Shown piece by piece: positions 20,972 to 30,721 of a DNA stretch of 61,936 nt (the stretch's first letter is position 1; each line of letters starts with the position of its first letter). A program made the position numbers and the translations under genes. The notes beneath the pieces were generated by a model. The model made no database searches. It saw only the letters and a program-made list of their open reading frames with translations, and was not told where the DNA came from. This stretch comes from Mycobacterium sp. E1214. Lineage in GTDB: Bacteria; Actinomycetota; Actinomycetes; Mycobacteriales; Mycobacteriaceae. The stretch is taken from assembly GCF_001666755.1 (NCBI RefSeq), contig NZ_LZJC01000098.1:1-61936 (forward strand), read 5' to 3'.

Positions 20972-22165
20972 TCAGTACAGGACCATGTCGGGCTGCATCT
21001 GCTCCGCCCAGGCCACGATGCCGCCCTGCAGATGCACCGCGTCGGTGAAGCCGGCCTCGCGGATCTGCTCCAACGCCCGCGCCGAGCGCACCCCCGTCTT
21101 GCAGTAGAGCACCGTCTTGCGGTCCCGCGGCAGCTTTGCCAGGCCCTCGGCGGAGGCGAGCAGCGACTGCGGGATGAGCTGCGCCCCGTCGATGTGCACG
21201 ATGTCCCATTCGACGGGCTCGCGCACGTCGATCAGCGCTGGCCGGGCGCCGGAGTCCAGCAGGTCCCGCAGTTCCCGCGGCGTGATGGTGGAACCGCCGT
21301 CGGCGGGCGCCGGTTCGGGCGCCACGCCGCACACCTGGTCGTAGTCGATCAGCTCGGTGATGGCGGGCCGGAACGCCTCGGCGGGGTCCCTGCGGATCGC
21401 GATGGTGCGATACGTCATGGCCAGCGCGTCGTAGATCATCAACCGGCCGAGCAGCGACTCGCCCAGCCCGGTGATGAGTTTCACCGCCTCCGTGGCCATC
21501 ACCGACGCGACAGAGGCGCACACGACGCCCAGCACGCCGCCTTCGGCGCACGAGGGCACCGAGCCGGCCGGCGGCGGCTCGGGGTAGAGGTCGCGGTAGT
21601 TCAGCCCGCGGCCACCGGGCGCGTCCTCCCAGAACACCGACACCTGGCCCTCGAACCGGTAGATCGACCCCCACACGTAGGGCTTGCGTGCCAACACCGC
21701 CGCGTCGTTGACCAGGTACCGGGTCGCGAAGTTGTCGGTGCCGTCGACGATCAGGTCGTAGCGCCCGAACAGATCGAGGGCGTTGCCGCGGTCCAGGCGG
21801 ACCTCGTGCAGGCACACCTCGACGAGCGGGTTGATCGCGGCGATCGACTCGCGGGCCGACTGCGCCTTGGGGCGCCCGACGTCGGCGACGCCGTGGATGA
21901 TCTGGCGCTGCAGGTTGGACTCGTCGACGACGTCGAAGTCGACGATGCCGATCGTGCCGACGCCGGCGGCGGCCAGGTACAGCAGCGTGGGCGCACCCAG
22001 GCCGCCCGCGCCGATCACCAGCACCCGGGCGTTCTTCAGCCGCTTCTGCCCGTCGACGCCGAGGTCGGGGATGATCAGGTGCCGGCTGTAGCGCGCCACC
22101 TCGTCGCCGGTCAGGTCGTCGGCGGGCGCCACCAGCGGCGGCAACGGCGTGGACACGGTGCTCAT
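20972..22165 (-). CDS. moeZ: Adenylyltransferase/sulfurtransferase MoeZ
   Basis: This 397-residue fusion has an N-terminal ThiF/MoeB adenylation domain (GAGGLGAPT at about 52-60; VDGTDNFATR; NLQRQ) and a C-terminal rhodanese domain with the active-site loop YCKTGVRS. In M. tuberculosis the Rv3206c enzyme activates small sulfur carriers such as CysO and MoaD homologues and turns them into thiocarboxylates. Those feed cysteine and molybdopterin synthesis. The ATG at 22165 gives MSTVSTPLPPLVAPADDL and the length is normal. Confidence 0.92.
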   Translation of the reverse strand: MSTVSTPLPPLVAPADDLTGDEVARYSRHLIIPDLGVDGQKRLKNARVLVIGAGGLGAPTLLYLAAAGVGTIGIVDFDVVDESNLQRQIIHGVADVGRPKAQSARESIAAINPLVEVCLHEVRLDRGNALDLFGRYDLIVDGTDNFATRYLVNDAAVLARKPYVWGSIYRFEGQVSVFWEDAPGGRGLNYRDLYPEPPPAGSVPSCAEGGVLGVVCASVASVMATEAVKLITGLGESLLGRLMIYDALAMTYRTIAIRRDPAEAFRPAITELIDYDQVCGVAPEPAPADGGSTITPRELRDLLDSGARPALIDVREPVEWDIVHIDGAQLIPQSLLASAEGLAKLPRDRKTVLYCKTGVRSARALEQIREAGFTDAVHLQGGIVAWAEQMQPDMVLY

Positions 22166-22225
22166 CTCCTCGATCGCGGGTCTGCCACCATCACAGCAGC
22201 CACCCGCCGCGACGGCAACGAACGG

Positions 22226-23251
22226 CTAGGCGATCGGGAACGGCCAGGGGTTGAACCGACAGGTCTTGCCGTCGGCCTTGACCACGTCGGGGTCGAACTG
22301 GGCCGCGTCGTTGTTCGACGTCGAGAAGGTCTGCTGCATCATCACCGGCGCCAGGGCGCCCTGCTGTTCGCACGCCTCGTGGTGCAGGTAGCCGATGGCG
22401 TGGCCGACCTCGTGGTTGATCACGTACTGCCGGTAGGAGCCGATGTCGCCTTCGAACGGGACGGCGCCGCGGATCCAGCGCGCCTCGTTGATGAACACCC
22501 GCGCCTCCTTGTTGGGCCCGTAAACCGGGTTGTAGCAGGAGGTTTCCAACCGGAACTCGTAGCCGCAGCCCTCGCGCACGGTGACGGGGGAGACCAGCGA
22601 GACCCGGAAGTCGGGCTTACCGTCGTCGATCCGGATGAACGCGAACTGCGGGTTGTGCGTCCAGCTCTTGGGGTTGTCCAGGGTCTGGTCCACCATCTCG
22701 GCGAACGCGTTGTCGCCGCCGAACATCGCGGGGTCGACGCCGTTCTCGACCTCGACGGAGTACCGGAACACCTTCATGGTGCCCTGCCCGATCTGCGGCG
22801 TGGTGCCCGGCACCACGTGCCACGTCTTGTCCCCGGCCTCGGTGAACGGCCCGCCGTTGGGCAGCGTCCCGGCGGGCAGGTTGGCGTCGAAGGCGGCCAG
22901 CCCGCGCGGCGGGGCGTCGATGATCGAGGTGCCCAGCGAGCCGATCGGCTGCGGGCTCTGCGTGGGCTGACTCGCCAACGGGGCGGTGGCGGCGGTTCCG
23001 GTGACCGTCTGGTAGACGACCACGACGGTGACCACGGCCAGGACCGGCAGCGCGTAGGCCCGCCAGCCGTAGGTGGAGACGAACCGGCCCAGCCAGGTCT
23101 GCTTGCGCCACTGGCGTGGCCGCTCCCGGTCGGAGCGCACCCGCCCGGCGTCCCGCGCCAGCGGGTCGCGCAGGGCCCGCAGCGGCTCGCGCCACTCGTC
23201 GCGCAGCACCGGCGCTCGGCCGGCGCCGCGGGCGGGCCGCTGCGACGTCAT
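22226..23251 (-). CDS. Membrane-anchored DUF3152 metzincin-like protein
   Basis: This 341-residue protein has a basic cytosolic N-terminus, one transmembrane helix at about 67-85 (YALPVLAVVTVVVVYQ) and an extracellular domain. Residues 280-290 read HEVGHAIGYLH, an HExxHxxGxxH zinc motif of metzincin proteases, followed by a Met-rich turn (APVMMQQT). Four cysteines in the outer domain could form disulfides. It corresponds to Rv3207c. A surface protease role is inferred from the motif; no substrate is known. ATG at 23251 is preceded by a short GC-rich gap toward fasR. Confidence 0.78.
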   Translation of the reverse strand: MTSQRPARGAGRAPVLRDEWREPLRALRDPLARDAGRVRSDRERPRQWRKQTWLGRFVSTYGWRAYALPVLAVVTVVVVYQTVTGTAATAPLASQPTQSPQPIGSLGTSIIDAPPRGLAAFDANLPAGTLPNGGPFTEAGDKTWHVVPGTTPQIGQGTMKVFRYSVEVENGVDPAMFGGDNAFAEMVDQTLDNPKSWTHNPQFAFIRIDDGKPDFRVSLVSPVTVREGCGYEFRLETSCYNPVYGPNKEARVFINEARWIRGAVPFEGDIGSYRQYVINHEVGHAIGYLHHEACEQQGALAPVMMQQTFSTSNNDAAQFDPDVVKADGKTCRFNPWPFPIA

Positions 23252-23374
23252 TTTCCCAGGATTGCACAACCCGCCCTGCGGGCCGCCCGTGGCGCGCCCG
23301 AGCCGGCCCCGCGACACCGCCGCTGCCTGCGGCGACGGCGGCGACGGCGGTCACCGAGCTGTTACGGGTAGTAA

Positions 23375-24386
<1,012 letters not shown>

Positions 24387-24392
24387 GGTCAC

Positions 24393-24428
24393 CCCTTCCG
24401 TCGGCCCTTCCGTTGGCCCTTCCGTTGG
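24393..24428. repeat. Three 12-bp tandem repeats at a ribosome site
   Basis: Three copies of cccttccgttgg (first copy has one change, cccttccgtcgg) run from 24393 to 24428. On the minus strand each copy presents CCAACGGAAGGG, so each carries a GGAAGG Shine-Dalgarno-like core. Only the copy nearest the DUF3107 start is well placed. The array is short and could expand or contract by slippage. Confidence 0.8.
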
Positions 24429-24616
24429 CGCTGCCGCCGCGAACCCGTCAGCAGCAGGCTAGTGGACGCGGGCGACCCGCATCCGCCACAGCCCCCGCCG
24501 GACGGTTCGCGGTCAGCGAAACCCCGGGTCGCGAACGGGTAACGATTCGCTACCGGGTGGGCGTACACCAATGTCGGACGACCGAACCGTGCTGTCCCGT
24601 CGCTAACTTCGGCGCC

Positions 24617-25423
24617 ATGGGTACCACCTTGCCCCGCCTCACCGACCGGATCCGGGCTTACCCGGACGAGGACCGCTACCGCTCGTACCGGGCCTCCGAC
24701 GAGTCCTACGACTCTTACGGCTCCTACGACGAGGGTCACGACGAGGACGTCGACGCCGACCTCGACGGGGACGCGTACGTCGACGACGACTACAACTGGA
24801 CCGGCTGGCCGGCGAACCCGCGTTGGCGCCCGGCGACGGCCGTCCTGGGTGCCGTCCTGGCCCTGGGCGCCATCGGCACCGCGGTGATCATCAACAGCGG
24901 CGACAGCGCGTCCACGAAGGCAACCCTGGGGGCGCCCACTGCCCAACCCGCGAGCTCGGCGTCGGTGACGACGAGCCCGTCGGCGTCGCCCAGCGCGGCC
25001 CCGGCGCCGTCACGCACCGCGCAGCTGCCCCAGGAGACCGTGACCACCATCACGCCCAGCGCGGCGCCCGGCACCCTGCCGGCCCTCGCCCCGGCCGCCA
25101 CGCCCACCGCGGCGCCGCCCCTGGCCGCCGCGCCGCCCGCGGCCGCGCTGAACCCGCGCACCGTGGTCTACAGCGTGACCGGCACTAAGCAGCTGCTGGA
25201 TCTGGTCAACATCGTCTACACCGACGCGCGGGGCTACCCGCAGACCGAGTTCAACGTGTCGCTGCCCTGGTCGAAGGTGGTGGTCCTGAACCCGGGCGTG
25301 CAGAACCCGTCGGTCGTCGCGACGAGCTTCCTCGGGCAGCTGAACTGCTCGATCGTCAACTCCGCCGGGCAGGTCGTGGTGGCGGCGGGCAACAACTCCA
25401 GCCTGGCGAGCTGCGCGCGCTGA
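24617..25423 (+). CDS. Membrane-anchored Ala/Pro/Thr-rich protein with MmpS-like domain (Rv3209-type)
   Basis: This 268-residue protein has a cytosolic Tyr/Asp-rich tail (residues 10-60, with SYDSYGSYDEG runs), one transmembrane helix at about 75-93, a low-complexity Ala/Pro/Ser/Thr linker (about 100-180) and a C-terminal beta domain of about 85 residues. That domain resembles MmpS periplasmic domains (VVYSVTGTKQ ... LNCSIVNSAGQVV), with Cys near 250 and 266. MmpS proteins support MmpL lipid or siderophore exporters, but no mmpL gene is adjacent. It may be a receptor-like or cell wall protein. ATG at 24617 was chosen as the first start with the acidic tail. Confidence 0.65.
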   Translation: MGTTLPRLTDRIRAYPDEDRYRSYRASDESYDSYGSYDEGHDEDVDADLDGDAYVDDDYNWTGWPANPRWRPATAVLGAVLALGAIGTAVIINSGDSASTKATLGAPTAQPASSASVTTSPSASPSAAPAPSRTAQLPQETVTTITPSAAPGTLPALAPAATPTAAPPLAAAPPAAALNPRTVVYSVTGTKQLLDLVNIVYTDARGYPQTEFNVSLPWSKVVVLNPGVQNPSVVATSFLGQLNCSIVNSAGQVVVAAGNNSSLASCAR

Positions 25424-25425
25424 GG

Positions 25426-26166
25426 TCAGCTCAGCCCGAGGTCGCGCATCCGGCGATCGTGGGTCTGCTGTAGCCGGTCGAAGAACGCGTTGAGCTGGCC
25501 GAGGCCGCCCGCGCCCGCGACCACCAAGTCGACCAGTTCGTCGTGGTCGGCCAGCAGGTACTGGGCCTGCGTGATGGCCTCACCGAACAGGCGTCGCGAC
25601 CACAGCGCCAGCCGGCTGCGCTGCTTGCCGCTGGAGGTCACGGCGGCGCGGACCTCGGCCACCACGAACTGGGAATGCCCGGTCTGCGAGAGCGCCTCCC
25701 GCACGATGCCGGCGATCTCTTCCGGCAACCCCTCGGCGATCTCCAGATACAGATCGGCCGCCAACGCGTCGCCGACGTAGGTCTTGACCAGCGCCTCGAG
25801 CCAGGTGCTGGGCATGGTCAGCCGGTGGTAGTTCTCCAACGCCGAGACGTACTTCGACATCGCCGCCACCACGTCCACACCGCGGCGCTCCAGGGCGTCG
25901 TGCAGCAGCTCGTAGTGCTGCATCTCGGCGGCGGCCATGCTCGCCATCGAGATGCGTCCGCGCAGGTCGGGGGCCATCCGCGCCTCGTCGGTCAGCCGGT
26001 AGAACGCAGCGATCTCCCCGTAGGCCAGGACCGCGAACAACTCGTTGACGCCCGGGTGGTCTGCCGACAGGCGGGGCGCCCCGGAACCGCTGGGCCCGTC
26101 CCCCTGGTCGGCTTCCGAATCGGCTTCCGAATCGGCTTGGGAGGGCTGACGGGAGGGCCGGGTCAT
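25426..26166 (-). CDS. Ferritin-like fold protein (Rv3210c-type)
   Basis: This 246-residue, largely helical cytosolic protein has carboxylate/His patterns of the ferritin-like superfamily: LAYGEIAAFYRL, AAAEMQHYELL and GHSQFVVAEV. They suggest a di-iron site of the MiaE-like hydroxylase type. Its substrate is unknown. The first 30 residues are low complexity and include the DSEADSEADQ repeat coded at 26111-26134. It is convergent with the Rv3209-type gene, 2 bp apart. Confidence 0.7.
   Translation of the reverse strand: MTRPSRQPSQADSEADSEADQGDGPSGSGAPRLSADHPGVNELFAVLAYGEIAAFYRLTDEARMAPDLRGRISMASMAAAEMQHYELLHDALERRGVDVVAAMSKYVSALENYHRLTMPSTWLEALVKTYVGDALAADLYLEIAEGLPEEIAGIVREALSQTGHSQFVVAEVRAAVTSSGKQRSRLALWSRRLFGEAITQAQYLLADHDELVDLVVAGAGGLGQLNAFFDRLQQTHDRRMRDLGLS
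26111..26134. repeat. 12-bp coding tandem repeat
   Basis: Two exact copies of gcttccgaatcg (26111-26122, 26123-26134) and a partial third lie in the 5' end of the ferritin-like gene. They encode an acidic Ser-Glu-Ala-Asp repeat on the minus strand. Copy-number change would leave the frame intact. Confidence 0.8.
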
Positions 26167-26420
26167 GGCAACACTCTAATCGGCGGACTTAGCGGAAAAT
26201 GGGTGCCAGCTGTCGACCAGCTATCATGGGAGTAGATAGCGGCTGTATTTGATGCCGCCGTTATCGGCGAAATGTGCGCGCACAGCTGGCCCGCCACTCT
26301 TCAGCAGGGGCCCGCGACTCGGCGACGTCATCCGGAGTCGGAACTCGTGCGCGCGTGACCGCGACAGAGAAACACCGACAATTTCACCCGAGACGTCACC
26401 GAAAGGCTGCTCATCCACGC
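26167..26420. other. Divergent intergenic region upstream of rhlE
   Basis: This 254-bp gap separates two divergent genes and is less GC-rich than both. It contains tatcatgggagtagatag and a cgccgttatcggcg inverted repeat at about 26253-26266. A long 5' leader for rhlE is likely, as is usual for DEAD-box helicase genes, but no promoter pair could be defined. Confidence 0.35.
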
Positions 26421-27950
26421 ATGACGACACTGACCAACACAACTGAACTCACCTTTGCCCAACTCGATGTTCGCGACGAAATCGTGCGCGCTCTGGCCGA
26501 GAAGGGCATCGAGCGCCCGTTCGCCATCCAGGAACTGACCCTGCCCCTCGCCCTCGCCGGCGACGACCTGATCGGGCAGGCCCGCACCGGCATGGGCAAG
26601 ACCTTCGCATTCGGCGTGCCCCTGCTGCAGCGCATCAGCACCGGCAACGCGACGCGACCCCTCAACGGCACCCCCCGTGCCCTGGTCGTGGTGCCCACCC
26701 GGGAGCTGTGCGTCCAGGTGACCGAGGACCTGGCGTCCGCCGCCAAGTACCTGACCGCCGACGGCGGCCGGCGCCTGTCGGTCACGCCCATCTACGGCGG
26801 CCGCGCCTATGAGCCGCAGATCGAGGCGTTGCGCGCCGGCGCCGACGTCGTCGTCGGCACCCCGGGCCGGCTGCTCGACCTGGCCCAGCAGGGGCATCTG
26901 CAGCTGGGCGGGCTGTCCATGCTGGTGCTCGACGAGGCCGACGAGATGCTGGACCTGGGCTTCCTGCCCGACATCGAGCGCATCCTGCGTCAGATCCCCA
27001 CCGACCGGCAGTCGATGCTGTTCTCGGCGACCATGCCCGGGCCGATCATCACCCTGGCCCGTACCTTCATGAACCAGCCGACCCACATCCGCGCGGAGGC
27101 GCCGCACTCGGCGGCCACCCACGACACCACCAAGCAGTACGTCTACCGGGCCCACGCCCTGGACAAGGTGGAGCTGGTCAGCCGGGTGCTGCAGGCCGAC
27201 AGCCGCGGCGCCACGATGATCTTCACCCGCACCAAGCGCACCGCCCAGAAGGTCGCCGACGAGTTGGCCGAACGCGGCTTCAAGGTCGGGGCCGTGCACG
27301 GCGACCTCAACCAGGCGGCCCGGGAAAAGGCCCTGAAGGCCTTCCGCACCGGCGAGATCGACGTCCTGGTCGCCACCGACGTGGCCGCCCGCGGCATCGA
27401 CATCGACGACGTCACCCACGTCATCAACTACCAGATCCCCGAGGACGAGCAGGCCTACGTGCACCGGATCGGCCGCACCGGACGGGCCGGCAAGACCGGC
27501 GTCGCGGTCACGCTGGTGGACTGGGACGAGCTGACCCGCTGGTCGCTGATCGACAAGGCGCTCGGGCTGGACTGCCCCGAGCCGCCCGAGACCTACTCCA
27601 GCTCGCCGCACCTCTACGCCGAGCTCGGCATCTCCGCCGAGGCCGCCGGCACGGTCGGCGAGAAGCGCAAGTCGCACGGCCAGCGCCGCCCGAAGGACCA
27701 GGACGCGCCGAAGGCCGAGCGGTCCCCGCGCGCCCGTTCGGGCAACCGGCGGCGCACCCGCACCCGCGCCGGGCAGCCCGTCAGCGGCCACCCGACGGGC
27801 GGCACGCCCGCCGGCGGATCGGGCGGGGACGCGCCCGCGGACGCCCCGGCCAGCGCTCCCCCGGGCAACGCCGCCGGCGCCAACCGGCGTCGCCGCCGGC
27901 GCCGCAAGCCCGCCGAGGCGGCAACGACCCCGTCTGCCGGCGCCAACTAG
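26421..27950 (+). CDS. rhlE: DEAD-box RNA helicase RhlE
   Basis: This 509-residue protein has all DEAD-box motifs: the Q motif (FAIQELTLPLAL), Walker A ARTGMGKT, PTRELCVQV, TPGRLLDL, VLDEADEML, SAT, and in the second RecA domain TDVAARGIDI and HRIGRTGRAGK. A tail of about 120 residues from 390 on is basic and disordered, with Arg runs (RRRRRRRK-like), typical for RNA anchoring. It corresponds to Rv3211. Mycobacterial RhlE works in RNA turnover and cold or stress adaptation. ATG at 26421 gives MTTLTNTTELTFAQL. Confidence 0.92.
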   Translation: MTTLTNTTELTFAQLDVRDEIVRALAEKGIERPFAIQELTLPLALAGDDLIGQARTGMGKTFAFGVPLLQRISTGNATRPLNGTPRALVVVPTRELCVQVTEDLASAAKYLTADGGRRLSVTPIYGGRAYEPQIEALRAGADVVVGTPGRLLDLAQQGHLQLGGLSMLVLDEADEMLDLGFLPDIERILRQIPTDRQSMLFSATMPGPIITLARTFMNQPTHIRAEAPHSAATHDTTKQYVYRAHALDKVELVSRVLQADSRGATMIFTRTKRTAQKVADELAERGFKVGAVHGDLNQAAREKALKAFRTGEIDVLVATDVAARGIDIDDVTHVINYQIPEDEQAYVHRIGRTGRAGKTGVAVTLVDWDELTRWSLIDKALGLDCPEPPETYSSSPHLYAELGISAEAAGTVGEKRKSHGQRRPKDQDAPKAERSPRARSGNRRRTRTRAGQPVSGHPTGGTPAGGSGGDAPADAPASAPPGNAAGANRRRRRRRKPAEAATTPSAGAN

Positions 27951-27966
27951 CGCCCCCCGCCGCCGC

Positions 27967-29181
27967 ATGGTCAGACCCGAGCGCCGGACCAAGCGCGATC
28001 TCTTGGCCGCCGCGGCCATCGCGGTCGTCGTGGCGGCCGCCGCGTCGCTGATCTGGTGGACCAGCGACGCCCGCGCGACCATCAGCCGGCCGGCCGCGGT
28101 GCCCGCGCCCAACCCCGGGTCGGCGCGCCAGGTGCCGGCCGTGCTGCGGCAACTCTGGACTGCCGCCAGCCCCGCCACCACCGGCCCGGTGGCGGTGGGC
28201 GGCACCCTGGTCACCGGCGACGGCCGCCAGGTCGACGGCCGCGACCTCGACACCGGCCGATCCCGCTGGAGCTACGCCCGCGACGCCGACCTGTGCGGCG
28301 TGTCGTGGGTGTACCACTACGCCGTCGCCGTCTACCACGACGACCGCGGTTGCGGGCAGGTCAGCACCCTGGAGGGGTCCACCGGCCGGCGCGGCGCGGC
28401 CCGCAGCGGTTACGCCGACCCGCGGGTGCGGCTGTCCTCCGACGGCACCACGGTGCTCTCCTCCGGCGCCACCCGCGTGGAGCTGTGGCGCTCGGACATG
28501 GTTCGGATGATCGTCTACGGCGAGACCGACGCCCGGGTCAAACCGTCGGCGCGCGGCCTGCACTCCGGGTGCCGGCTGCTGTCCGCCGCGGCCAGCTCGT
28601 CGGCGGTCTCGGTGCTGGAGAGCTGCGCCAACCAGGCCGACCTGCGCCTGAACCTGCTGCGCCCCGGCAAGGACGACGACGAACCGCAGCAGCACCTGGT
28701 GTCCGAGCCGGGCGTCGCGCCGGACGCGGGCGCTCGGGTGTTGGCGGTCGTCGACAGCAACACGGCCGTGTACCTGCCCACTCCGCAGCCGCGCGTCGAA
28801 GTCCTCGACGAGACCGGCGCCACCGTCTCGAGCACGCTGCTGGCCCGGCCCCCGTCCACTGCGGCGGCGGTGTCGCGCACGGGCAGCCTGGTGACCTGGT
28901 GGACCGGCGATTCGGTGCTGGTGTTCGACGCCGGCACCCTGGCGCTGCGGTACACCATCGCCGCGGGCGCTAACACCGTCCCGTTGGGGCCGGGCGTGAT
29001 GATGGCGGGCCGGCTACTGGTGCCGGTGACCGGCGGGCTCGGCGTCTACGACCCGCTCAGCGGCGCGAACGAGCGCGACATCCCGGTGGACCGGGCGCCG
29101 AGCGGCGCGGCGGTGGTGCCGGCGGTTTCCGGGTCGCGGATCTTCGAGCAGCGCGGCGACACCGTGGTGGCGCTCGGTTAG
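27967..29181 (+). CDS. Membrane-anchored beta-propeller-like protein (Rv3212-type)
   Basis: This 404-residue protein has one N-terminal transmembrane helix (about 11-32, LLAAAAIAVVVAAAASLIWW) and an extracellular domain with recurring PQQ/WD-like blade patterns (LDTGRSRWSY, LYDPLSG-type, STLEGSTG). Function is unknown. It starts 16 bp after rhlE and is likely in the same transcript. Its last 4 bp overlap the convergent ParA-like gene. Several Cys (in LCGV, GCGQ, SGCRL and ESCAN contexts) may form disulfides. Confidence 0.65.
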   Translation: MVRPERRTKRDLLAAAAIAVVVAAAASLIWWTSDARATISRPAAVPAPNPGSARQVPAVLRQLWTAASPATTGPVAVGGTLVTGDGRQVDGRDLDTGRSRWSYARDADLCGVSWVYHYAVAVYHDDRGCGQVSTLEGSTGRRGAARSGYADPRVRLSSDGTTVLSSGATRVELWRSDMVRMIVYGETDARVKPSARGLHSGCRLLSAAASSSAVSVLESCANQADLRLNLLRPGKDDDEPQQHLVSEPGVAPDAGARVLAVVDSNTAVYLPTPQPRVEVLDETGATVSSTLLARPPSTAAAVSRTGSLVTWWTGDSVLVFDAGTLALRYTIAAGANTVPLGPGVMMAGRLLVPVTGGLGVYDPLSGANERDIPVDRAPSGAAVVPAVSGSRIFEQRGDTVVALG

Positions 29182-29978
29182 GCGTCGACGGTGAACGTCG
29201 GCAGCGGCTTGCCCGTCTTCCAATGCTTGAGCAGCGCCTGCGCGAGCTCGGTGTAGGCCACGGCGCCCTTGTTCTTGCGGCCGGCGATCACCGACGAGCC
29301 CGAGGCGCTGGCCTCGGCGAACCGCACGGTGCGCGGAATCGGCGGGGCCAGCAGCGGCAGGTCGTAACGATCGGCGACGTCGAGCAGCACGTCGCGGGTG
29401 TGGGTGGTGCGCGAGTCGTAGAGCGTCGGCAGGGCGCCCAGCAGCCGCAGGTCAGGGTTGGTGATCTGCTGGACGTCGCTGACGGTGCGCAGGAATTGGC
29501 CGACGCCGCGGTGCGCCAGCGTCTCGCACTGCAGCGGCACGATCACCTCGTCGGCGGCGGTCAGCCCGTTGAGGGTGAGCACTCCCAGCGACGGGGGGCA
29601 GTCGATGACGACCACGTCGAAGTCGTCGGCGAGCTTCGCCAGCGCCCGTTTGAGCGCGTATTCGCGGCCCGCCCGCATCAGCAGCATCGCCTCGGCGCCG
29701 GCGAGGTCGATGTTGGCCGGCAGCAGCGTCATGCCCTCGATGGTCGCGACCAGCGCGGCGTTGGGCTCGACGTCACCGAGCAGCACCTCGTGCACCGACA
29801 CCGCCAACTTGTCGGGATCCTGACCCAGCGAAAAGGTCAAACACCCCTGGGGGTCCAGGTCGACGAGCAGCACCCGTTGTTTCGCGTCGGCCATCGCCGC
29901 TCCCAGCGAGGCCACCGTGGTCGTCTTGGCGACGCCCCCTTTTTGGTTGGCCACCGCCAACACCCGGCACTTGGTCAC
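29178..29978 (-). CDS. ParA/Soj-family ATPase (Rv3213c-type)
   Basis: This 266-residue protein has the deviant Walker A KGGVAKTT (residues 13-20), VDLDPQG and VIDCPPSLG. These are hallmarks of ParA/MinD ATPases that position DNA or protein cargo. It has no ParB or parS partner beside it, so it is an orphan and not the chromosomal parAB. A GTG at 29978 begins TKCRVLAVANQ. The next gene upstream, gpm2, is divergent at 152 bp. Confidence 0.85.
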   Translation of the reverse strand: MTKCRVLAVANQKGGVAKTTTVASLGAAMADAKQRVLLVDLDPQGCLTFSLGQDPDKLAVSVHEVLLGDVEPNAALVATIEGMTLLPANIDLAGAEAMLLMRAGREYALKRALAKLADDFDVVVIDCPPSLGVLTLNGLTAADEVIVPLQCETLAHRGVGQFLRTVSDVQQITNPDLRLLGALPTLYDSRTTHTRDVLLDVADRYDLPLLAPPIPRTVRFAEASASGSSVIAGRKNKGAVAYTELAQALLKHWKTGKPLPTFTVDA

Positions 29979-30130
29979 AGGCGCCGCTCCTTTTCATCGC
30001 TTCGTCCCCCGCACAACGCAAGGTGCCCCCACTGCGTCGCCGCGCGGTTCCAGTGCCCATCCTGGCATGGCCGACCCGGGGCGCGCTTCGGCCAGCAGCC
30101 ACGGCATGTCGTCCGGCAGAATCGGTGGAC

Positions 30131-30721
30131 ATGGGCGTGCACAATCACCGACTGGCGCTGCTGCGCCACGGCGAGACTGAGTGGTCGAAATCCGGGCAGC
30201 ACACCGGCCGCACCGAGGTCGACCTCACCGACACGGGGCGCACCCAGGCCAAGCTGGCCGGGCGGGTCCTCGCCGACCTCGGATTGGCCGACCCGCTGGT
30301 GATCAGCAGCCCCCGCCAGCGGGCGCTGGACACCGCGGAGCTGGCCGGGCTCACCGTCGACGAGGTGTCCCCCCTGCTGGCCGAGTGGGACTACGGGGCC
30401 TACGAGGGCGTGACCACCGACCAGATCCACGAAACCGACCCGGACTGGCTGGTCTGGACGCACGGCTGCCCGGATGGCGAGAGCGTCGCCGATGTCAGCC
30501 GCCGCGCCGACGAGGCCGTCGCGATGGCGCTCGAGCACATGGACACGCGCGACGTGGTGTTCGTCGGGCACGGACACTTCTCCCGCGCGGTGATCACCCG
30601 GTGGGTCGAGTTGCCGCTAGTCGAGGGCAGCCGCTTCGCCATGATCACCGCCTCGATCGGGGTGTGCGGATTCGAACACGGTGTGCGACAGCTGACTTCG
30701 CTCGGGCTGACCGGTCAGTGA
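30131..30721 (+). CDS. gpm2: Histidine phosphatase-family acid phosphatase Gpm2
   Basis: This 196-residue protein has the RHGETEW motif (phospho-accepting His13) and the second catalytic His in FVGHGHFSR, typical of the histidine phosphatase superfamily. It corresponds to Rv3214, annotated as a phosphoglycerate mutase but characterised as a broad acid phosphatase. It is translationally coupled to entC: its TGA at 30719-30721 overlaps the entC GTG. Confidence 0.85.
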   Translation: MGVHNHRLALLRHGETEWSKSGQHTGRTEVDLTDTGRTQAKLAGRVLADLGLADPLVISSPRQRALDTAELAGLTVDEVSPLLAEWDYGAYEGVTTDQIHETDPDWLVWTHGCPDGESVADVSRRADEAVAMALEHMDTRDVVFVGHGHFSRAVITRWVELPLVEGSRFAMITASIGVCGFEHGVRQLTSLGLTGQ

